DNA of 5,847 bases from an uncultured Eubacteriales bacterium (GCA_902775835.1 CACYNZ010000236.1:1-5847), one strand, 5' to 3'. Positions 1 to 5,442 are shown, counted from the stretch's first letter. The notes: generated from the sequence alone by a model not told the origin. Translations and numbers: made by a program.

Positions 1-102
1 ACCATCGATGGGAATATTCAATGGCAGTCTGGCCAGAACCTCCTGCCGGGACAGATAATGTTCCTGGAAATATGTGAAAAGTCGTTCGCGATCCATGGCC
101 AT
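1..102 (-). CDS. Hypothetical protein, 5' part only (runs off left edge)
   Basis: The first 34 codons are visible, starting MAMDRERLFTYFQEHY and ending in LPLNIPIDG at the window edge; the frame is open to position 1. The start is the ATG at 102-100, six bases after a strong GGGAGGAG Shine-Dalgarno sequence (complement of 109-116). A second ATG two codons on (96-94) is possible but lies further from it. The gene begins 16 nt after the stop of the 135-residue gene, so it is very probably translated from the same leftward message. The visible part looks helical and charged, with no signal peptide or membrane segment. I do not recognise the family and assign no function. Its place as the last visible gene of a recombinase cluster suggests a role tied to the mobile element, but that is only context. 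Confidence 0.7.
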   Translation of the reverse strand, partial: MAMDRERLFTYFQEHYLSRQEVLARLPLNIPIDG

Positions 103-118
103 ATGGTTCTCCTCCCTC

Positions 119-526
119 TCAGTTTTGATCCATTCCTGTCATGCAGTAACCGGCAGGCTGTGCAGCCATCAGATTGAATACAATCGCGTGATGTGACGGC
201 AGATAGGTTCCATATACGGTACGCATCTGATAATCCGTCCACCCTGTGATTCTCCGAATCCGTTTAATAAGGCTGGGTCCGCTCATTTCAAATGCGTTCG
301 TGGCCTGAGCGGGGATCACAATCGCCTCACGGTCTTCCACGGTGCATGCCTGTACCAGCAGCATCTGCTGTTCCTCGTTGATCAGCATCTGTATTTGTCT
401 GGGATGATCCAGAATGTCCAGAACGCCTTTGTTCACCCAGATGCTGCCTTCATCCATGCACAGAGTCAGGGTAAGCGGCATGGGATCCAACAGACTGTTT
501 ACGGGATCATGTGTGTATTCGCTCAT
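119..526 (-). CDS. Small stand-alone protein of the recombinase-associated domain (135 aa)
   Basis: This protein consists almost entirely of one domain (about residues 14-124). It aligns by eye with the C-terminal part of the fused recombinase (2425-4710) and with the body of the upstream 336-residue protein. Shared landmarks in order are PLTLTL (17-22), a central strand-rich part with LIN (48-50), a short helix ending in TGW (94-96; MGW in the other two), then a hydrophobic strand ending in FNL (117-119; FDL in the others). It is the most diverged of the three copies and lacks the Arg-Pro pair they share. Its ATG overlaps the upstream stop (ATGA), with GAGGTG eight bases upstream, so translational coupling is likely. 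No catalytic motif, signal peptide or membrane segment is visible. A recombinase partner or directionality factor is a reasonable guess, not shown by the sequence. Confidence 0.8.
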   Translation of the reverse strand: MSEYTHDPVNSLLDPMPLTLTLCMDEGSIWVNKGVLDILDHPRQIQMLINEEQQMLLVQACTVEDREAIVIPAQATNAFEMSGPSLIKRIRRITGWTDYQMRTVYGTYLPSHHAIVFNLMAAQPAGYCMTGMDQN

Positions 527-1533
527 ATCATTGTCACCTCTCCGGTTTTCTCATCAATTACGGTAATGGGATCTTCCCCGGCCTTCTCATCGGCGTCCAT
601 GAAACCGTACCCTTCGGAAAGATCCACCTGGGAAGACTGTGTGTGCTCTTCAACCGTTAACCCGAAAGAATCCCGCCAGGAGCTTGGGTACATAATCCGT
701 GCCTTTCTTGTATGAGAATTCCCGTTTTCGTCGGTTTCATTCATTTTGGGTAAATACACTTCCGTGCTGGCAAGATCAAATACAAACATCTGTTCTCCCC
801 GGTAATTGATGGTTGTGCCCTGCAGCTTATATCGGTACAGGGTTTCCCATCCCATGAGATCATACAGTTTTGCGGTAAAGAGCCGGCAGGTGATCTCCCG
901 GCTCTTTCTTTTGTCATCCCGTGCGACACACCAGCGGATCGCATCCCGTGCGCCTTCATCGCAGGGGCGGATGACCAGTTTCTCAGCGGTTGGATTCACC
1001 AGGACCTGAATGTAAATGACTTCATCCAGTCTTGAAATACAGGCGTTGTTGAATGTGATGCTGTTGTCCTTGATGGTAAGCGTGGGATCGTACCGATGGG
1101 AGAAGAATTCCCGGCGCACCACCTGATAGCCGTCAAAGGAAAAACCGGCTTCAATGGCGATCCTCGCTGCTTCTTCACGTTCCTGACGGCTGAGCGGCTG
1201 AAAACCGGTTCCTGTCAGTTTCTGTGTCTGACTCAGTACAGTATCCATGGACTGGGTCCCTCCAGGCGGTATGGCTGCCTGCGGAATGGCCGCTGGGGGA
1301 CTGTAAGGGGATGGAGCGTAAGGTGGCTGTGAATTGTAGGAGGACGGAGGGTATGACATTGGCGGCGCTGAACCATATCCGGGCATCCTGGCAGAGGAAG
1401 TGTCCTGCGCGGGATATTGGGCAGGGGTCAGCGTGGGATACTTGCCTGCATCGTCAGGATATTGGGATGGGTCCGGTGGGTACAGGTCCTGAAGGTTTCG
1501 CCGGTAAGAAAATGGGGGTTTTCGTGATTCCAT
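523..1533 (-). CDS. Recombinase-associated domain protein with Pro/Tyr-rich N-terminus (336 aa)
   Basis: The protein has three parts. Residues about 18-93 are low-complexity and rich in Pro, Tyr, Ser, Gln and Ala, with recurring QYP and SYPP-like units, so probably disordered. Residues about 134-263 hold the domain shared with the fused recombinase and the 135-residue protein: GYQVV, FFSH, LTI, ITFNNACI, VNP, RP (189-190), MGW (227-229), FDL (252-254). A polar, acidic tail follows and ends in a short strand-like DEKTGEVTMI. It carries no recombinase catalytic domain and no Cys-X2-Cys pair. I start it at the ATG 1533-1531 rather than the upstream ATG at 1539, because AGGAGG lies 7 bases before the former and only 1 base before the latter. 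Its stop overlaps the next start by 4 nt. I recall similar database proteins loosely labelled 'integrase', but nothing here shows integrase activity. A structural or regulatory partner of the recombinase is more likely. Confidence 0.82.
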   Translation of the reverse strand: MESRKPPFSYRRNLQDLYPPDPSQYPDDAGKYPTLTPAQYPAQDTSSARMPGYGSAPPMSYPPSSYNSQPPYAPSPYSPPAAIPQAAIPPGGTQSMDTVLSQTQKLTGTGFQPLSRQEREEAARIAIEAGFSFDGYQVVRREFFSHRYDPTLTIKDNSITFNNACISRLDEVIYIQVLVNPTAEKLVIRPCDEGARDAIRWCVARDDKRKSREITCRLFTAKLYDLMGWETLYRYKLQGTTINYRGEQMFVFDLASTEVYLPKMNETDENGNSHTRKARIMYPSSWRDSFGLTVEEHTQSSQVDLSEGYGFMDADEKAGEDPITVIDEKTGEVTMI

Positions 1534-1688
1534 AATCATTCCTCCTGTGTATATATTGCTTCTGTTAGAAGTATTCTTTGCCGAAGATACCAGTCACTGT
1601 TCCGGCATATCAGCCTCGCGCAGTGTTTCTCTGTTTTATTCCATTGGGTTCAGCATCCTGTCGGATCACTGTATATCATGTCCGGGCA
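1534..1688 (-). other. Structured intergenic gap with an interrupted 48-codon frame
   Basis: This 155-nt gap is much longer than the neighbouring 16-nt and -4-nt junctions. On the minus strand a frame runs from ATG at 1679 to TGA at 1538-1536, overlapping the rejected upstream ATG of the next gene in the ATGA style. It is broken by one in-frame TGA at its tenth codon (1652-1650). The downstream part reads protein-like (NSDWYLRQRILLTEAIY), but no convincing ribosome binding site precedes the ATG. Possible small hairpins are CTTCT/AGAAG (1559-1571) and CACTG/CAGTG with an inner GGC/GCC (1595-1625). There is no T-tract terminator and no convincing promoter. The frame could be a decayed small gene or chance. 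Confidence 0.25.
1541..1546 (-). promoter_or_regulatory. Ribosome binding site that decides the start of the 336-aa gene
   Basis: The complement reads AGGAGG, a perfect Shine-Dalgarno core. Two in-frame ATG codons follow, with spacers of 1 and 7 bases. Only the second (1533-1531) has a workable spacing, so the longer version of the protein (two extra residues) is unlikely. Confidence 0.8.
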
Positions 1689-2408
1689 TTACTTCCAAAG
1701 CTTTCCGACCAGCTGGGCATCCAGTTCCCGGCAGATGTCCGGTGCCTGTTCCAGCAGGGACATGTACTTCCGGTCCGGAAGATTCAGATAGAAGTCATGC
1801 ATGTATTTTTCGCTGAATGCTCCAAACACCATTCGGCTGGATTCATCGTGCAGAAGGCACTCGCATCGGTACATGAATCCAAGGAAATAGGCGTATTCGT
1901 ACAGATCCGCCAGTTCCTTTTCATCCATGGGCAGCTGCGCGTCCGGAAGGGCCATGGTCTGCGTACTCTCCGGGGAATCCTCCAGACAGGCCTTGATCAC
2001 AGCCATACTGGCAGAAATGCCTTCTTCCGTGTGATGCACGATATCATCCAGCCACATGACCACATCCACAAGAAGCTGCGGGGAATGCACCAGCATGGGA
2101 ATCTTCAGATATTCCGACAGATCATCCTCCTCCATGCCGCCGGCAACGGAGAAACTGTAATCGATGACCCCGGCCAGCTGGCTTCTCATGAATATGGGGG
2201 CAAATGTACTGACCGGAATACTCCGGTCCAGTGCGGCCATAAAGATGTTCCCCTGCATGTCGCAGTATGCCTGTTCTCTCGGGCCAAAGGACCGGTCTGC
2301 CTTTCGGACCTCCGGATTATCCGGGCTTTCACGTGCCAGTTTCATCAGCCGACGTACATTGCTGGACAGGGGACGGCTTTTCGCTGGGTTTTTGATGGTG
2401 TGATCCAT
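1689..2408 (-). CDS. Conserved-context hypothetical protein, function unknown (239 aa)
   Basis: I do not recognise this protein. It is soluble in appearance and acidic over its second half. A basic N-terminus (about 1-40) is followed by a helical body with a QGNIFMAALDR segment (52-62), a stretch AGVIDYSFSVAGGMEEDD (79-96), and a helical C-terminal half containing LYEYAYFLGFMYRCECLL (169-186). The hydrophobic stretch near 169-186 contains charged residues and is not a convincing membrane segment. It has no HTH, nuclease or recombinase motif. It does not show the shared MGW/FDL domain found in its neighbours. The ATG has GGGAGGAG (complement of 2413-2420), the same 8-base site as the leftmost gene. 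It starts 16 nt after the recombinase stop, so it is almost certainly co-transcribed with it. An accessory role in the element is inferred from position only. Confidence 0.8.
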   Translation of the reverse strand: MDHTIKNPAKSRPLSSNVRRLMKLARESPDNPEVRKADRSFGPREQAYCDMQGNIFMAALDRSIPVSTFAPIFMRSQLAGVIDYSFSVAGGMEEDDLSEYLKIPMLVHSPQLLVDVVMWLDDIVHHTEEGISASMAVIKACLEDSPESTQTMALPDAQLPMDEKELADLYEYAYFLGFMYRCECLLHDESSRMVFGAFSEKYMHDFYLNLPDRKYMSLLEQAPDICRELDAQLVGKLWK

Positions 2409-2424
2409 AATGCTCCTCCCTTCA

Positions 2425-4710
2425 TTATGCTTTCTTCTGTAATGAGCGGTGAAGATGATTCACCACTTCCGGGCTTACCTGATGATCCTGATCCAGAACT
2501 CTGGCTGCTGCCATGACATCCCATTCACCCTTCCGATCAATATTCTCAAGACGAAAGGAACCGGGGAAATCCTGCAGCGAAAGACCGAAATGGCGTTTTT
2601 CCATTTCCTCATATTCCTGCAATCGCTTTTCTGTCTCTGCGTCCAGTGCGATTTCCTGTCCTTCGTCTTCATCCTCAGCACCGAAGAATATGCCGCGGGT
2701 ATCCTCCGTCTCTTTCCTGCGTTCCTCTTCCTTTTTCTGTTCGGAATCCTGTGCCGGCTGTGTATGTCCGGCGTTTTGCTTCTTTTTCAGGGCCCTGCTC
2801 AGATCCAGATCAAAAAAGAGAATCCATTCATCTCCCTTTGCACGGACGATACTGGAGACCTGGTAGCTCACGTCAGGGTCCCAGCCCATGATCTGAAAGA
2901 GTATGCCGCAGAAGGATGTAGCACCGATACTGCGCTTTTTTCCCTGAGCATCCACCCATGCCATACAATTGGGATTGCTGTCATCGGAGGGGCGGAGAGC
3001 CAGCATATGTTCCACCGGATTGAAAAGCAGTTCCACCAGAGGAACCGATGGAACATAGGTGTCTTTCAGTTCAGGATGCTCATTTTTCGTCCGCAGCAGC
3101 TTCTTTTCATCGTCTGTTTCCGTTCTTTGTTTTCCAATTCCCGATGAGCGCTCCTGTGCCGCCATCTGCTCCATTTTCTTTATACAGATCATATTGAAGC
3201 TGACGGTACTTTTATTGATGGTGATCATGGGCTCATTCATATGACTGAACATGTTTCCGCTGACCACCTGAAATCCCTGAGCAGGGACATAGGCAGGCGC
3301 TTCCTCCTGTTTTGGCGTTGTTCCGTCCAGTTCTGCCTTCAGGGCCTGCTCCACCTGGCTGAGCTGACGGGCAATTCGCTGGACTCCGTTGTCTTCCGTG
3401 AGCCCGGGGATTCTGTGTCCGCCATCCGGCAGGTGCCGTTTTCCCAGGTCCGTTTCCAGTATTCCTTCTTCTTTTTCCATGGCAATGGAGGAAATGCGCA
3501 CATAGTCTTCCGCGTCACACCCTGCCCAGGAACGGTTGACGGAAATATACCCTTTCAATGCGCCGTGATCGATGACTGACATGGGAAGATATGTGCCGTC
3601 ATGCCCGTATTTGTGACTGTTGAGAATCTGCTGGGCAGCATTCCACTGGGCCCGGGTGACAATTTCCTTGTGATGGCCCGGCTGATAATACCGGTTCTTC
3701 TTTCCGGTATTTTTCTTTGACTTGTGATCATGGAAATTCGGCGTCCAGGTCTTACGGGCCAGCACATCTCCGCAGTAGCGCTCGTTCCGGAGTACAGACG
3801 AAACAGCTTTACTTGTCCAATGGGTATTGCTTTTTCCGCATACCTTCCGGAGCCCCGTTTCCCGGCCCAGTTCCGTGAGGGTGTCCGCAATTTCCTGTGT
3901 ACTGCTTCCGTTCAGGAGCATGTAATACATGAGCTGTACCGTCTTTGCCTCCTCCGGATTTACCTGCAGCACTTTCTTGTGCCCGCCGTGCCCGTCCGGG
4001 ATTTCCACACGGTCATAGCCCAGCAGCGGGGGCGTGAGAAAACGGCCACGACTGAACCGCCATTCCAGCGAAAGCAGCATGGCCTCACTCTTCATATGGC
4101 TTTCTTCTTCTGCCACCATGGCTAGCACGAACAGAATGATATTGCTGGTTGTGTCCATGGTATTGAGATGTTCCTGCTCAAAGAACACCGGGATCGGAGG
4201 TTCATGCTCCTTCAGCTTCCGGACCCAGCCGATACAGTCCAGCAGGTTTCTTGCAAAACGGCTGACACTCTTGGTGATGATCATATCGATCTTCCCGGCC
4301 AAGGCATCCTTCATCATGAGCCGGAAAGCAGGTCTATGATCTGTATTGGTGCCTGAAAAACCGTCATCCACATAGGTTCCAACATACTTCCACTTCGGAT
4401 TGGCTCTTATCATGTCGCGATAGTTATTCTTCTGCAGCTCTATGGAGATGACCTGATCAATGTCATCTGTGGAGACACGACAGTAGGCAGCCACACGGAG
4501 AATCCTGTCCTCCGGAATGGCTGACGGGGTATTAGCGGCAATCTTGTGAACGCTTTGCCCGGTCTGGGCGTTTACTTCATGGCGCAGAGCCTGCTTGGCC
4601 CGGGCACGTTCGCTCTCAAGACCGGAGGTGGACAGCGGCTGTGGGGGAGATTGAAGCTCTTCCGCCTTCCGGCGTGCCATTTCTTCTGCCCGGGATCGAA
4701 TATCCATCAC
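2425..4710 (-). CDS. Large serine recombinase with extra C-terminal accessory domain (761 aa)
   Basis: This is a site-specific DNA recombinase of the large serine family. The N-terminal catalytic domain (about 70-215) has YCRVST with nucleophile Ser80 and Arg78, GFSGT (117-121), GKIDMI (139-144), SRFARN with Arg151 and Arg154 (150-155), and EEESHMKSE (201-209). The recombinase DNA-binding domain (about 228-365) has GY (231-232), LRNERYCGDV (307-316) and H-x-EIV (347-351). The usual zinc ribbon should follow, but there is no Cys-X2-Cys; instead there is ALKGYISVNRSWAG (384-397), a likely helix (438-465), then the accessory domain (479-643) with RP (573-574), MGW (608-610) and FDL (633-635). 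A Glu/Lys-rich linker and a short C-terminal region close the protein. The start is GTG 4710 or ATG 4707; GGAAG lies 9 or 12 bases upstream, so the ribosome binding site is weak. It is presumably the enzyme that moves the element, but its target is not visible. Confidence 0.93.
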   Translation of the reverse strand: MMDIRSRAEEMARRKAEELQSPPQPLSTSGLESERARAKQALRHEVNAQTGQSVHKIAANTPSAIPEDRILRVAAYCRVSTDDIDQVISIELQKNNYRDMIRANPKWKYVGTYVDDGFSGTNTDHRPAFRLMMKDALAGKIDMIITKSVSRFARNLLDCIGWVRKLKEHEPPIPVFFEQEHLNTMDTTSNIILFVLAMVAEEESHMKSEAMLLSLEWRFSRGRFLTPPLLGYDRVEIPDGHGGHKKVLQVNPEEAKTVQLMYYMLLNGSSTQEIADTLTELGRETGLRKVCGKSNTHWTSKAVSSVLRNERYCGDVLARKTWTPNFHDHKSKKNTGKKNRYYQPGHHKEIVTRAQWNAAQQILNSHKYGHDGTYLPMSVIDHGALKGYISVNRSWAGCDAEDYVRISSIAMEKEEGILETDLGKRHLPDGGHRIPGLTEDNGVQRIARQLSQVEQALKAELDGTTPKQEEAPAYVPAQGFQVVSGNMFSHMNEPMITINKSTVSFNMICIKKMEQMAAQERSSGIGKQRTETDDEKKLLRTKNEHPELKDTYVPSVPLVELLFNPVEHMLALRPSDDSNPNCMAWVDAQGKKRSIGATSFCGILFQIMGWDPDVSYQVSSIVRAKGDEWILFFDLDLSRALKKKQNAGHTQPAQDSEQKKEEERRKETEDTRGIFFGAEDEDEGQEIALDAETEKRLQEYEEMEKRHFGLSLQDFPGSFRLENIDRKGEWDVMAAARVLDQDHQVSPEVVNHLHRSLQKKA

Positions 4711-4839
4711 TGTGATTCACTTCCATGCTTTTTGTGTATCTGAACACGGCTCTGCCATTTTATGGGTCAGAGTCCGGCGACCTCATTAAGCCATAAAGTG
4801 AAAAATGCAGCAACGTCCACCCGGTCGTGTTTTCGATAT
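4711..4839 (-). other. Leader between regulator gene and recombinase gene
   Basis: This 129-nt gap has no gene I can support and no intrinsic terminator, so the recombinase can be read through from the regulator gene. The recombinase start is preceded only by the weak GGAAGTGA. I see no convincing promoter. The gap contains the dyad listed separately. Confidence 0.5.
4750..4772. repeat. Inverted repeat CTCTGCCAT / ATGG-GT-CAGAG
   Basis: CTCTG (4750-4754) and CCAT (4755-4758) pair with ATGG (4762-4765) and CAGAG (4768-4772) around a TTT loop, with a two-base bulge. GG before it and CC after it could extend the stem with another bulge. There is no T-tract, so it is not a terminator. It could be a leader hairpin limiting recombinase translation or an operator. 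Confidence 0.35.
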
Positions 4840-5109
4840 TTATTTTTCCCTGTTGGGCTGAGGCCGGATTTTCTTTCTGTTTTCTGGCTTTTTGATCGGG
4901 ACAATATCATAAGGGTCCAGCTTCAGAACAGCACAGACACTCAGCCCCAGCTGCATATTGATTCCGCTCAGGGGGCGTTCACCATATTCCAGACGCTGAT
5001 ATTGCCGGATATGGACACCGATTCGTGTTGCCACATCCTGCTGTGAGAGTCCAAGGCGGATACGTGCTTCCCGAATGATAACGGCGCCTGGTTCTTTTAT
5101 GGAATTCAT
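4840..5109 (-). CDS. XRE/Cro-CI family transcriptional regulator (89 aa)
   Basis: This is a small DNA-binding protein with one helix-turn-helix domain of the XRE type. Residues 10-20 (VIIREARIRLG) match the first helix, LSQQDVATRIG (21-31) the second, and VHIRQYQRLEYGERP (32-46) the recognition helix and following turn. The later part VLKLDPYDIV (61-70) matches the usual end of such domains. A strongly basic tail (KKPENRKKIRPQPNREK) follows. It has no second domain for sensing a ligand. The ATG at 5109 has AAAAGGAG eight bases upstream. It is the first gene of the leftward cluster and lies next to the divergent recombinase promoter, so it probably represses one or both units. Candidate sites are the tandem repeats at 5145-5160 and the dyad at 5357-5374. 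The fold assignment is firm; its targets are inferred. Confidence 0.9.
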   Translation of the reverse strand: MNSIKEPGAVIIREARIRLGLSQQDVATRIGVHIRQYQRLEYGERPLSGINMQLGLSVCAVLKLDPYDIVPIKKPENRKKIRPQPNREK

Positions 5110-5133
5110 AACTGACGCTCCTTTTCAGAAGAT

Positions 5134-5164
5134 ATAATAGGGTTCGCAGTAGCGTAGTAGTCCA
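5134..5164 (-). promoter_or_regulatory. Possible promoter of the XRE regulator gene
   Basis: On the minus strand a -10-like TATTAT (5134-5139) lies just upstream of the ribosome binding site. The best -35 is TGGACT (5159-5164), 19 bases away, which is a weak match with a long spacer. The tandem repeats at 5145-5160 fall largely in this spacer. If it is used, the leader is only about 18 nt. The alternative is a promoter further right, upstream of the leftward terminator: TTTACA (5302-5307) with TATTGA (5280-5285), or a -10-like TATACT (5230-5235). Confidence 0.25.
5145..5160. repeat. Two tandem 8-bp direct repeats, CGCAGTAG CGTAGTAG
   Basis: The two units are adjacent and differ at one base. 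They lie about 36 bases upstream of the regulator's start codon and largely in the spacer of its possible promoter. This suits an autoregulatory operator for the XRE protein, although such proteins more often bind inverted repeats. Confidence 0.35.
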
Positions 5165-5184
5165 TAAAAAGCACGAGAAATCAA

Positions 5185-5224
5185 GAGAAAAAAACTGACC
5201 TGCTGTGTTTTCGCAGATCAGTTT
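5185..5224 (-). terminator. Leftward intrinsic terminator in the leader (possible attenuator)
   Basis: Read on the minus strand, AAACTGATCTGC (5224-5213) pairs with GCAGGTCAGTTT (5203-5192), twelve pairs including one U-G wobble, around the loop GAAAACACA. A T-run continuing to about 5188, then CTC, follows the stem. It is the best terminator in the window. No minus-strand gene precedes it, so it either ends a short leader transcript or shields the regulator promoter. CTGCTG upstream in the same message (5278-5273) can pair with CAGCAG (5205-5200) in its 3' arm, which would be an anti-terminator. Confidence 0.6.
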
Positions 5225-5242
5225 CAAAAAGTATATTTCAGG

Positions 5243-5270
5243 TGAAAACAGAAGACTGTTTCTCATTTTT
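5243..5270 (+). terminator. Rightward hairpin with T-tract, weak terminator candidate
   Basis: TGA-AAACAG (5243-5251) pairs with CTGTTT-C-TCA (5256-5265) around an AAGA loop, with one bulged C, followed by TTTTT (5266-5270). The stem is A/T-rich, so its strength is doubtful. No plus-strand gene precedes it in the window. Confidence 0.25.
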
Positions 5271-5271
5271 T

Positions 5272-5300
5272 GCAGCAGTTCAATACTGTTGTTTTTTCTT
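5272..5300 (+). terminator. Rightward hairpin with T-tract, terminator candidate
   Basis: GCAGCAGT (5272-5279) pairs with ACTGTTGT (5285-5292), eight pairs including two G-U wobbles, with a TCAAT loop and then TTTTTCTT. It would stop rightward transcription entering the control region, for instance from the -10-like TATAAT at 5133-5138. The same hairpin on the minus strand would hide the CTGCTG that could act as anti-terminator. Confidence 0.35.
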
Positions 5301-5353
5301 CTGTAAAACACTTAAAAATCCTTTAACACCGGGCCTTTTCCCCGCTAATAGAC

Positions 5354-5381
5354 TTGCTATAACCCGTGTTAGAGGTAATAT
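5354..5381 (+). promoter_or_regulatory. Likely promoter of the rightward recombinase, with dyad in spacer
   Basis: TTGCTA (5354-5359) and TAATAT (5376-5381) are separated by 16 bases, giving a transcript start near 5388 and a leader of about 55 nt. Each box matches the sigma-A consensus at four of six positions. The dyad CTATAAC-CCGT-GTTAGAG (5357-5374, one mismatch) fills the spacer, a normal place for a repressor or spacer-binding activator site. The XRE regulator is the obvious candidate ligand. Confidence 0.45.
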
Positions 5382-5390
5382 GCCCATACC

Positions 5391-5416
5391 CTCAACGACC
5401 GTAGTTGTGCGTTGGG
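5391..5416 (+). other. Leader hairpin upstream of the rightward recombinase
   Basis: CTCAACG (5391-5397) can pair with CGTTGGG (5410-5416), seven pairs including one U-G, around a 12-base loop. GACC/GGTC (5397-5400 / 5415-5418) offers a competing pairing. No T-tract follows and the ribosome binding site at 5431-5436 stays free, so it may only stabilise the 5' end. Confidence 0.3.
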
Positions 5417-5442
5417 TCATTACAACGAAAGAGGTGAAAGCC

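Larger units (their letters stand above)
5110..5442. promoter_or_regulatory. Divergent, AT-rich control region between two recombinase units
   Basis: This 333-nt stretch has no gene I can support. It is visibly richer in A/T than the flanking genes, especially 5161-5330. Several hairpins, two orientations of terminator-like structure, tandem repeats and the start signals of the divergent genes lie here and are listed one by one. ACAGAAGA (5248-5255) and TCTTCTGT (5297-5304) form a perfect 8-bp inverted repeat enclosing the two rightward hairpins, so a larger folded RNA is possible. Confidence 0.6.

Noticed and set aside
1550..1555. TATATA on the minus strand as an internal promoter of the 336-aa gene
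   Set aside because: A transcript from it would start at the ribosome binding site, and no -35 lies at the right distance.
1578..2516. Long plus-strand open frame (312 codons) opposite the 239-aa gene
   Set aside because: It starts with TTG, has no ribosome binding site, and lies antisense to a gene with a strong one. It also crosses into the recombinase gene on the other strand. It is a mirror of coding sequence.
2449..3147. Plus-strand open frame (232 codons) with hydrophobic stretches opposite the recombinase
   Set aside because: Starts with GTG, no ribosome binding site, and its hydrophobic runs are what the complement of a Glu/Lys-rich coding region gives. The opposite strand has a clear recombinase.
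5133..5138. Perfect plus-strand TATAAT as a main promoter
   Set aside because: The best -35 (CTGACG, 5112-5117) is weak with a 15-base spacer and overlaps the regulator's ribosome binding site; rightward hairpins with T-tracts follow. Kept only as a possible small-RNA start.
4979..5311. Minus-strand 110-codon frame from GTG 5311 through the leader
   Set aside because: It has a passable AAGGA upstream but runs through the terminator hairpin and then overlaps the XRE gene in another frame, with poor protein-like composition. Kept only as a possible influence on leader folding.
5110..5442. Attachment site or end of the mobile element
   Set aside because: No long inverted or direct repeat pair or target duplication can be seen within the window, and the other end of the element is not present to compare.
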